This document shows, in pieces, positions 1 to 5,047 of a stretch of DNA of 5,101 bases. The stretch's first letter is position 1, and each line of letters begins with the position of its first letter. A model generated the notes under the pieces. The model saw only the letters and a list, made by a program, of their open reading frames with translations. It searched no databases and was not told the origin of the DNA. Source of the DNA: Actinomycetes bacterium (GTDB taxonomy: Bacteria; Actinomycetota; Acidimicrobiia; Acidimicrobiales; RAAP-2); contig JAJZMN010000254.1 in NCBI GenBank assembly GCA_021850345.1, positions 1 through 5,101 on the forward strand, read 5' to 3'. A program made the translations under genes and the position numbers.

Positions 1-123
1 CTCGTAGAGGTAGATCCGCGGCGTGTCACCGAGGTCGGCGATCGCCTCCCGTACCAGATGCGCCATGAACCGCTGGCGGGTGTTCAGATGGCAGCGGGGG
101 CACTCCAGCCGCTCGCGAAGGTT
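1..123 (-). other. Cys-X2-Cys segment resembling the N-terminus of a methyltransferase-like family, partial
   Basis: Residues 273-313 of the livF frame read NLRERLE, then CPRCHLNTRQRF (Cys280 and Cys283), then a predicted helix, then PRIYLYE at the window edge. The pattern of a Cys-X2-Cys followed by L-N-x-R-x-R and, about 20 residues on, a hydrophobic IYL-x-E strand resembles what I recall from the start of some class I SAM-dependent methyltransferases with an N-terminal zinc-ribbon-like knuckle. PPK1 has no such cysteine pair at this place, so the PPK1-like similarity appears to end near NLRERL. Only about 40 residues are visible, and a second cysteine pair or SAM-binding motif would lie outside the window. 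The assignment is tentative. Confidence 0.35.
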
Positions 124-939
124 CACCGGCGCGACGAGGAGCTTGTTGAACCGGCGAGGGCGGGCGTACCCGGTCAGATAGTTAAACAGCTGCGTCGCAT
201 CCTCGCCGATCTCGGGATGCTCGAGCACCTCGCGTCCGGTTCCGCTGAAGCGGACGCGCCCGTTCTCGAGCACGACACCGTGGCTCGCGAGCTTGAGCCC
301 GGCGCGCGCGTTCTGCTCGACCAAAAGGATCGTCCGGCCGCTCGCGTGCATCGCCTTCACCGTGTCGAACATCGCCCGCAGGGTCTTCGGGTCCAGGCCC
401 ATTGACGGTTCGTCGAGCACGACAAGGCGCGGGTCGAGCATCAGCGAGCGTGCGAACTCGACCAGGCGCTGCTGGCCGCCCGACAGCGCTCCGGCCTTGT
501 CCCGTCCCCGCTCGGCGATGACGGGGAAGAGTTCGACGACCTCCTCGAGGCGCTTGCGGACAAGCGCCCGGTCACGGATGAGGAAGGCACCCATCTCCAC
601 GTTCTCCCGGACCGTCATCTCCCGGAACAGGCTGTGGTTCTGGGGCACCTGGACGATCCCCCGCTGGAGCACGGCGCGGGGGCTCGCACCAACGAGGTTC
701 TCGCCCTCGAACTCGATTTGGCCAAGGCGCGGCCGAAGAAGGCCGCTCAGGGTCGCAAGCAGCGTCGACTTCCCGGCGCCGTTCGGCCCGACGATGCAAG
801 TGATGCTCCCGTCGGGGACGACGAAGTCGACGCCCTTCAACACGTCTCCGCCGCCGTAGCCGGCGACGACGCCCTCGAAACGGACGAGCCCACCGCCGGC
901 CTCAAAGGCGGCGGCGCGGTCCTCAGCCGGCAGCGACAT
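1..939 (-). CDS. livF: LivF-type branched-chain amino acid ABC transporter ATP-binding protein, partial, with abnormal C-terminal extension
   Basis: One of the two cytoplasmic ATPases of the LIV importer. The ATG at 939-937 has a good ribosome binding site (GGAGGA at 953-948, 8 nt spacing). The frame stays open for 313 codons to the left edge, so the 3' end is missing. The ATPase domain (about residues 18-235) is complete: Walker A GPNGAGKST 51-59, Q-loop VPQ 98-100, signature LSGGQQ 152-157, Walker B LVVLDEP 172-178, D-loop GLDP 181-184. VEQN at about 208-211 sits where other ABC ATPases have the switch histidine; Gln here is normal for LivF. LivF proteins are usually about 235-240 residues and end near a YLG motif. 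Here the sequence keeps LivF character only to about HPEIG (241-245). It then continues with residues resembling polyphosphate kinase 1 and a Cys-X2-Cys segment (separate entries). The start overlaps the end of livG by 17 nt. The LivF identity is secure for residues 1-240; the rest is not LivF-like. Confidence 0.93.
   Translation of the reverse strand, partial: MSLPAEDRAAAFEAGGGLVRFEGVVAGYGGGDVLKGVDFVVPDGSITCIVGPNGAGKSTLLATLSGLLRPRLGQIEFEGENLVGASPRAVLQRGIVQVPQNHSLFREMTVRENVEMGAFLIRDRALVRKRLEEVVELFPVIAERGRDKAGALSGGQQRLVEFARSLMLDPRLVVLDEPSMGLDPKTLRAMFDTVKAMHASGRTILLVEQNARAGLKLASHGVVLENGRVRFSGTGREVLEHPEIGEDATQLFNYLTGYARPRRFNKLLVAPVNLRERLECPRCHLNTRQRFMAHLVREAIADLGDTPRIYLYE
106..216 (-). other. 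Polyphosphate kinase 1-like segment inside the livF frame
   Basis: Residues 242-278 of the livF frame do not look like an ABC ATPase. They contain PEIG, then ED-x-TQLFNYLTGYARP, then F-x-KLLVAP-x-NLR. From memory of the family, this is the pattern of PPK1 just after its first catalytic-histidine region (D-PEIG-x-D-x-x-x-LFN-x-LTGYSR, then LLVAP-x-x-LR). The stretch is only about 37 residues and holds neither of the PPK1 catalytic histidines, so it cannot be an active kinase. The join to LivF lies on PEIG, a motif that plausibly occurs in both families: near the LivF C-terminus as xPEI before YLG, and in PPK1 as DPEIG. The match was made by eye; a profile search against the PPK1 C-terminal domains would settle it. 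Confidence 0.6.
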
Positions 940-1693
940 CTTGGTCGTCCTCCGCCCCGCCGAGATACGCGTCGAGGACGCGTGGATCGCGGCGGATGAT
1001 GTCGGGGGTGCCGCTCACGATCGCGCTCCCCTGGTGCATGACCGTCACCTGGTGGCAGAGCCCCATCACGAACTCCATGTTGTGCTCGACGACAAGGAAG
1101 GTCTTGCCCTGCGCGTTCAGCTCGGCGATCCGGTCGCGGATCGTGTTGATGAGGGTAGGGTTGACGCCGCCGGCGGGCTCGTCGAGCAGGATCACCGCCG
1201 GGTCCGCGACGAGGATGTAGGCGAGCTCGAGCAGCTTGCGCTGACCGTAGGAGAGGTTCGCCGCCCGCGTCCCGGCAAGGCGCGTGAGTCCGACGAAGTC
1301 CAGCAGCTCGAGCGCCCGGCGCTGCTCCTGCGCGCTGGCCGCGGGGCGCAGCACGCTGCGGAGCCACCCCTCCTTGCGCTGGGTGGCAACCAACATGTTC
1401 TCGAGCACGCTCAGGCGACCGAAGATGCGGGTGAGCTGGAAGGTGCGTCCGAGCCCGCGGGCGAAGACCTGGTCGGGCCGCGCGCCGGTGATGTCGACGC
1501 CCCCGAGGGTCACCGAGCCACTGTCGGGTGTCACATAACCGGTCACCACGTTGAAAAGCGTGGTCTTGCCCGAGCCGTTCGGCCCGATGAGACCGGTGAT
1601 CGAGCCCTCGTCCACGGCGAGCGAGCACTCCGACAATGCCTGGAGGCCACCGAAGGACTTCGAGACCGCACGCACCTCGAGCAGCGCGCTCAC
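923..1693 (-). CDS. livG: LivG-type branched-chain amino acid ABC transporter ATP-binding protein
   Basis: Cytoplasmic ATPase that pairs with LivF to power the LivH/LivM channel. It has 256 residues, the normal LivG length. All motifs are intact: Walker A GPNGSGKTT 37-45, Q-loop TFQ 84-86, LSYGQRK signature 147-153 (the LSYGQ form is typical of LivG), Walker B VILLDEP 167-173, and switch His204 in VVEHNME. The C-terminal tail with D-P-x-V-x-x-AYLGG (236-246) matches the short C-terminal domain of branched-chain amino acid transporter ATPases. An acidic tail follows. The GTG at 1693-1691 was chosen because the ATPase fold begins immediately after it (residues 4-10), a GGAG lies 7 nt upstream (1704-1701), and the GTG overlaps the livM stop as GTGA. 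The frame is open far upstream, but only as a shadow of livM and livH. Three of the four Shine-Dalgarno bases lie in the 3' arm of a 7-bp hairpin, which suggests coupling to livM translation. Confidence 0.96.
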   Translation of the reverse strand: MSALLEVRAVSKSFGGLQALSECSLAVDEGSITGLIGPNGSGKTTLFNVVTGYVTPDSGSVTLGGVDITGARPDQVFARGLGRTFQLTRIFGRLSVLENMLVATQRKEGWLRSVLRPAASAQEQRRALELLDFVGLTRLAGTRAANLSYGQRKLLELAYILVADPAVILLDEPAGGVNPTLINTIRDRIAELNAQGKTFLVVEHNMEFVMGLCHQVTVMHQGSAIVSGTPDIIRRDPRVLDAYLGGAEDDQDVAAG

Positions 1694-1697
1694 TGCG
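1685..1697 (-). repeat. Copy 2 of the 13-bp GTGA-junction repeat (livM/livG)
   Basis: Same 13 bases (CGCAGTGAGCGCG on the transcribed strand) at the livM stop and livG start, 8 nt downstream of a hairpin as in the first copy. The flanks differ, so this is a short conserved core and not a long duplication. Confidence 0.6.
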
Positions 1698-2763
1698 GCG
1701 CTCCGCTCAGCGAGCGGACGGACGCGGCGGGGGTCGCCGTCTCCTGGGCGGCCGCCAGCCGCCGCTCCCGGCGTGCGGTGAACACGTCGCTCACCGCCGG
1801 CACCACGCCGCGGGGCATGAACAGGATCACGAGGAGGAACAGCGCCCCGTAGATGATCAGGTAGATCGAACCGACCGAGTACTGCATTGTCAGGTACTGC
1901 TGGACCGGTTCGAGGATCAGCGCGCCAAGCAGTGGCCCCGAAAGGGTCCCCCGTCCCCCGAAGAAGGCCATCAGCGCCACCGTGACGTCGAACAGCGGGT
2001 CGAAGGCGAACTGCGGAAAGACCTGGCCGAGGAAGAACGCCCAGAGCGCCCCCGCCATCCCGACACCGACGGCCGACACGACGAAGCTCGCGAGCTTCAC
2101 CCGTTGGACCTTCACACCGAGACCCCGCGCCCGGTCCTCGTCGTCGCGGATCGCCATCAACTGCAGACCGAAGCGCGACCCGCGGATCGCGGCCGACACC
2201 GCGACGGTGAACGCGAGGACGCCGAGGGTGACGTAGTAGAAGCTGTCGTTGTACTGCACCGCCCCCCACAGCGGCGTCGGCACCTGGACGCCAGAGGAGC
2301 CTTGGGTGAAGCCCAGGTTGAACGCCAGAAGCTGGACGATGAAGAACACCGCGATCGTGATCACCACGAAGGTGTGCCGCCGCGTCCGCAGCGCGATGAG
2401 CCCGAAGGGAACGGCGAGAATGGCGGCGACCACACCGGCCGCGGGGACGAGGGCAAACATCGAGTAGTCCGCCGCCATGTTCCAGTGCGTCGACACCAAC
2501 GCGATCGTGTACGCGCCCGCGCCGAAGAAGACGGCGTGGCCGAGAGCGATGTAGCCCGAGTAGCCCGCGAAGCCGTTCCAGGCCGTCGCCGACGCCATGT
2601 AGACGAGCGTGAAGACCCCGATCGTCGTGACGGTCGGGTTCGAGAACAGCACGGGGAAAGCCGCGAGCAGGGCCGCGAACAGCACCCAGGAACCCGCGAC
2701 CGCCGCACGCCGGCGACCGGGCGTCGCCGGCACGCCGGCCGGCGACGCCACGGCCGCGCTCAC
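1690..2763 (-). CDS. livM: LivM-type branched-chain amino acid ABC transporter permease
   Basis: Inner-membrane permease that forms the channel with LivH. It has 357 residues from a GTG start. The first 24 residues are a Ala/Pro/Arg-rich cytoplasmic leader. Hydrophobic segments begin near residue 25 and continue to about 316, consistent with the LivM fold. Family landmarks are GYSGYIALGHAVFFGAGAY (67-85), the cytoplasmic ATPase-contact loop AIRDDEDRARGLGV (204-217), GGRGTLSGPLLGA (269-281) and LFMPRGV (314-320). A basic, then Ala/Thr-rich tail follows. The GTG at 2763-2761 overlaps the livH stop (GTGA). An in-frame ATG at 2865 exists but would add 34 residues lying wholly inside livH and not membrane-like, so GTG is preferred. 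No Shine-Dalgarno is exposed before this GTG; the only AGG is about 13 nt away and buried in a 15-bp hairpin. Initiation is probably coupled to livH termination. Confidence 0.95.
   Translation of the reverse strand: MSAAVASPAGVPATPGRRRAAVAGSWVLFAALLAAFPVLFSNPTVTTIGVFTLVYMASATAWNGFAGYSGYIALGHAVFFGAGAYTIALVSTHWNMAADYSMFALVPAAGVVAAILAVPFGLIALRTRRHTFVVITIAVFFIVQLLAFNLGFTQGSSGVQVPTPLWGAVQYNDSFYYVTLGVLAFTVAVSAAIRGSRFGLQLMAIRDDEDRARGLGVKVQRVKLASFVVSAVGVGMAGALWAFFLGQVFPQFAFDPLFDVTVALMAFFGGRGTLSGPLLGALILEPVQQYLTMQYSVGSIYLIIYGALFLLVILFMPRGVVPAVSDVFTARRERRLAAAQETATPAASVRSLSGAPQ
1702..1718 (-). promoter_or_regulatory. Small hairpin over the livG Shine-Dalgarno
   Basis: TCCGCTC (1702-1708) and GAGCGGA (1712-1718) form a perfect 7-bp stem with a 3-nt loop in the last codons of livM. 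On the transcript the 3' arm contains three of the four bases of the livG GGAG (1704-1701), and the stem ends 8 nt before the livG GTG. A ribosome finishing livM would open it, consistent with coupled translation. Confidence 0.45.
2709..2749 (-). repeat. Overlapping alternative hairpins in the livM 5' coding region
   Basis: Two mutually exclusive perfect inverted repeats lie just inside livM. One pairs 2720-2731 with 2738-2749 (GGCGTCGCCGGC with GCCGGCGACGCC, 12 bp, 6-nt loop). The other pairs 2709-2717 with 2723-2731 (GCCGGCGAC with GTCGCCGGC, 9 bp, 5-nt loop). They encode part of the Ala/Pro-rich N-terminal leader of LivM. With the hairpin at 2772-2806 they would enclose the livM start codon between two stable stems. 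GC-rich codons make such repeats more likely by chance than the 15-bp one. Confidence 0.5.
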
Positions 2764-2767
2764 TGCG
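2755..2767 (-). repeat. Copy 1 of a 13-bp GTGA-junction repeat (livH/livM)
   Basis: On the transcribed strand CGCAGTGAGCGCG spans the livH stop and livM start. The identical 13 bases occur at 1685-1697 across the livM/livG junction. The upstream gene ends in Gln-stop (CAG TGA) and the downstream gene begins GTG-AGC-GCG in both cases. The identity is direct; part of it is dictated by the GTGA overlap itself. Confidence 0.6.
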
Positions 2768-3641
2768 CCCGTGCGACCTGCCGGCCGAAAAGGCCGGCAG
2801 GTCGCAGCGAGAGCACGACAACGAGGGCCGCGAAGAACACCGCCGTGGCCCAGATCGGGGACCACACGACGGCGACGACATCTTCGAGGACGAGCATGAA
2901 CACCGCCGCCACGAGCGCGCCGCCCATGCTCCCCAGCCCGCCGAGAATGACGATGGCAAGCAGCCGGGAGATGAGGTCGTAGCTGGACGAGGCGTTGAAG
3001 TCATTCGTCGCGCCAAAGACCATGCCGCCGGCCGCGGTCACGGCAACCCCGATCCCAAAGCAGATGGTCGAGACCCGCCGCACGTCGATCCCGACGAGCC
3101 GTGCCGCCGTGCGGTCCTGGAGCGAGGCTCTCACGCTCGCCCCAAAACGCGTGCGGTACAACAGCGCGTAGAGCGCGACGAGCAGCACCGCCGCCATCAC
3201 GAACCCGAACAGGTAGATGTAGGCGAGGTAGAAGCCGAAGATGTGCACCGACCGGTCGACGTACCACGCGTGGATCTGCACGTAGTTGACGGTGAACGCG
3301 CTGTTCAGCACGCCCTCGATGATGATCGAGACCGCGTAGGTGACCAGGATGGACATTGCCGTCCGGTCACTCTCCCCCAACCGTCGGATGAATCCCCACT
3401 CGACGCCGAGTCCGAGGACGAACAACGCCGGAATCGTCACCAGGAGGCCGAGGAACGGGTCGATCCCGGCGTGCACCGCGAGCTCGTAGCTCAGGTACCC
3501 GCCGAGCACGACGAAGATCCCCTGCGCGATGTTGATGATGTCCATCACCCCGAAGATCAGGGTGAGGCCCGCCGCCATCAGCGCGTATACCCCCCCGGTG
3601 AGAACACCGTCGATGATCGCCTCGACGATCGATGTCCCCAT
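2760..3641 (-). CDS. livH: LivH-type branched-chain amino acid ABC transporter permease
   Basis: Second channel subunit of the importer, in the cytoplasmic membrane. It has 293 residues, the normal LivH length, and hydrophobic segments throughout (about 8 membrane helices: roughly 8-30, 33-52, 62-84, 96-116, 138-162, 191-210, 224-246 and 262-280, by eye). Typical landmarks are GLTLIFGVMDIINIAQG (25-41), the ATPase-contact loop TRFGASVRASLQDRTAARLVGI (164-185), ILGGLGSMGGALVAA (232-246) and the terminal LRPAGLFG (279-286). The ATG at 3641-3639 is preceded by GGGGGAG at 3655-3649 (7 nt spacing), which lies within the last codons of livK; only 3 nt separate the livK stop from this ATG. The codons for residues 279-290 also form a 15-bp perfect hairpin in the transcript, just before the livM start. 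Confidence 0.96.
   Translation of the reverse strand: MGTSIVEAIIDGVLTGGVYALMAAGLTLIFGVMDIINIAQGIFVVLGGYLSYELAVHAGIDPFLGLLVTIPALFVLGLGVEWGFIRRLGESDRTAMSILVTYAVSIIIEGVLNSAFTVNYVQIHAWYVDRSVHIFGFYLAYIYLFGFVMAAVLLVALYALLYRTRFGASVRASLQDRTAARLVGIDVRRVSTICFGIGVAVTAAGGMVFGATNDFNASSSYDLISRLLAIVILGGLGSMGGALVAAVFMLVLEDVVAVVWSPIWATAVFFAALVVVLSLRPAGLFGRQVARAQ
2772..2806 (-). promoter_or_regulatory. Perfect 15-bp hairpin upstream of the livM start
   Basis: On the plus strand TGCGACCTGCCGGCC (2772-2786), loop GAAAA, and GGCCGGCAGGTCGCA (2792-2806) form a perfect 15-bp inverted repeat. In the operon transcript the loop is UUUUC. The hairpin lies within the last codons of livH and ends 8 nt before the livM GTG. 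It has no downstream U-tract, so it is not an intrinsic terminator in this direction. It buries the only AGG near the livM start, which fits a role in translational coupling or in mRNA stability between livH and livM. The structure is seen directly; the role is inferred. Confidence 0.7.
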
Positions 3642-3644
3642 CGG

Positions 3645-4928
3645 TCAGCTCCCCCAGTTCGCCTTCGGATACTCGATCTTCACCGAATTCGGGTCGTTCG
3701 ACGGCAGCACCTGGACGAACTTGCTGCCCTTCTGCCACTGGAACACGAAGGCGGCCGCCGCCCCGTTCATGCCCTTGGCGTCAAAGCGCACCGGACCCTG
3801 GACGCTCTGGAAGGTCTTCCCGCTGTGCAGGTACTTGATGAGCGTGGCGTTGTTCAGGCTGTGGGTCGCGGTGACCGCCTGGGCGACGACCTGGCCGACC
3901 GAGTAGGCCTCGGCGACGTCGGAGTTGATGTCAGAGGGTGTGCCGCCGTACTTCTTCACGTACTCGGTGACCATCTTCTGGCTCGACGCGTTGCGGTAGC
4001 CCGGGTACCAACCGTTCGGCACCATGATGCCGTCGGTGTTGCCCGCGCCGACGGCCTTGATGAAGGTTGCGCCTTGGTCGGGACCGCCGGTCGCGATGAA
4101 GGCCTTCGGGTTGTAGTGCTGCTGCACGAAGGCCTGGACGAACGCCGAGGCGGTGGGCACGTCGACCGAACCGAGGACGACGACTTGGGCCTTGGACGCG
4201 GCCACAGCATCCGCGATGGGCGTGTAGTCGGTCACCTCGGCTGGGAAGACGTGCGAGTAGACCGTCTTCACGCCCGCCTTCTCAAGGATCCGCATCGCCG
4301 GCGCGATCTGCGGCTCGGTGAAGGGGTCGTTGGACGTCGGGTAGGCCGCGGTCTTCGGGCGCACGCTCTTTGGCAGGGCGGCGATCCACTTCGCGAACAG
4401 CACGAGGTTGTCGACGACCGGCAGGCTCACGTCGAACACGTTGTGGAGCCCGTTGGCGAAGACGGCCGGCGCGCCGCCGGCGCCCTCGACGAGCGCGTAA
4501 CCGAAGCGGTTCGCGATCTTGGAGGCCGGGACCGTGAGCAGTGTCGAGAACGGGCCGAAGAGCAGGTTCGCGTGATTGATCGTGATGAGCCGCTCGTAGT
4601 TCGTGACCACCTGGGTCGGGCTCGAGGCGTCCGAGACGATGTCGAGCTTCACCGGCCGCCCGAGCAGGCCGCCCGCCCGGTTCTGGTCGGCCGCCCACAG
4701 CTCGTAACCGCGCCGGAACGCCTGGCCGTCCGCGGAAAAGTCGCCCGACAACGAGAGCGAGATCCCGATCACGATCGGACTCTTGCTCGCCTTGCGGACG
4801 TGCGGCGTCGCTGCGCTCGCGCTGCCTGCGCTGCCCGCGGCCAGTGCGCCTGCAGCGGTCAGCGCGCTCATTGCGAGCGCCACGCTGCGTCGATGGAGGA
4901 TCCCCCTCCGCATTTTCCCCCCGTTCAT
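3645..4928 (-). CDS. livK: LivK/LivJ-type periplasmic-binding-fold substrate-binding protein
   Basis: Extracytoplasmic receptor that would deliver ligand to LivH/LivM. It has 427 residues, longer than E. coli LivJ/LivK (about 370). Residues 1-40 form an export signal: an Arg-rich n-region, hydrophobic core VALAMSALTAAGALAA, and a likely cleavage site after SASA (39) or the next Ala. The RR at 13-14 followed by SVA is loosely Tat-like. There is no lipobox cysteine, and in fact no cysteine anywhere in the protein. The mature part is a type I periplasmic-binding fold: IVIGISLSLSGDFSADGQ (52-69), then RRGYELWAADQNRAGGLLGRPV (72-93), both typical of the family's first lobe, and D-P-F-T-E-P in the middle. 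The ATG at 4928 has two GGAG motifs upstream (4946-4940 as AAAGGAG, 11 nt; 4936-4933, 4 nt). A second ATG at codon 6 is possible but less well placed. The ligand could be an amino acid or another small molecule; the operon argues for the branched-chain class only at family level. Confidence 0.93.
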   Translation of the reverse strand: MNGGKMRRGILHRRSVALAMSALTAAGALAAGSAGSASAATPHVRKASKSPIVIGISLSLSGDFSADGQAFRRGYELWAADQNRAGGLLGRPVKLDIVSDASSPTQVVTNYERLITINHANLLFGPFSTLLTVPASKIANRFGYALVEGAGGAPAVFANGLHNVFDVSLPVVDNLVLFAKWIAALPKSVRPKTAAYPTSNDPFTEPQIAPAMRILEKAGVKTVYSHVFPAEVTDYTPIADAVAASKAQVVVLGSVDVPTASAFVQAFVQQHYNPKAFIATGGPDQGATFIKAVGAGNTDGIMVPNGWYPGYRNASSQKMVTEYVKKYGGTPSDINSDVAEAYSVGQVVAQAVTATHSLNNATLIKYLHSGKTFQSVQGPVRFDAKGMNGAAAAFVFQWQKGSKFVQVLPSNDPNSVKIEYPKANWGS

Positions 4929-5047
4929 GACTCTCCGGTCTCCTTTCGCTTGCTGCTGTGAAAAGGCGCCACCTCGGTCGGTCCGAATCTCGGGCTCCTC
5001 GGTAGGCGCTCTGGTGCTGCGAGCGACCGCGCGGACCGTCGCGGCGC
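4929..5047 (-). promoter_or_regulatory. livK leader with ribosome binding site
   Basis: This 119-nt gap upstream of livK is the only intergenic space in the window, so an operon promoter would most likely be here or further upstream. The ribosome binding region AAAGGAGACCGGAGAG lies at 4946-4931. No convincing -10/-35 pair was found. A weak imperfect stem (5009-5001 with 4973-4966, one bulged base, 27-nt loop) ends in GGCGCCTTTT on the transcribed strand. It could be a poor terminator for the upstream gene or a leader structure, but the arms are short and the loop is long. Confidence 0.4.

Noticed and set aside
941..1852. A 303-codon open frame on the plus strand
   Set aside because: Antisense to livG and part of livM. 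No family resemblance, while the opposite strand encodes every ABC ATPase motif.
2772..2806. Intrinsic terminator between livH and livM
   Set aside because: The stem is strong, but neither strand has a T-tract after it, and livM, livG and livF follow immediately in a tight operon.
2764..2865. Upstream ATG start for livM at 2865
   Set aside because: The extra 34 residues are Arg/Gly/Pro-rich, overlap livH by over 100 nt and lack family resemblance. The GTG at 2763 gives the same 4-nt overlap as livM/livG.
1636..2982. A 448-codon open frame on the plus strand
   Set aside because: Antisense to livM and the end of livH. The product is highly charged and low in complexity, with no hydrophobic core or family motif.
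923..3016. A single 697-codon minus-strand frame that would make a giant LivG with a long N-terminal extension
   Set aside because: The part upstream of 1693 is the out-of-frame shadow of livM and livH. The ATPase fold starts right at the GTG at 1693, which has a Shine-Dalgarno and a GTGA overlap.
1690..4928. Urea (urtABCDE) or amide transporter instead of a liv-type system
   Set aside because: The permeases are of ordinary LivH/LivM length; UrtB is normally much longer. No urease or amidase genes are visible. The ligand still remains open.
3243..4961. A 572-codon open frame on the plus strand
   Set aside because: It is antisense to livK and livH, which have clear families, signal and membrane features. 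Its translation is rich in Arg, Asp, His and Val with no recognisable domain, as expected for the reverse of GC-rich coding DNA.
4966..5009. Terminator or attenuator upstream of livK
   Set aside because: The stem is 8 bp with a bulge and a 27-nt loop followed by only four T. Too weak to call as a terminator.
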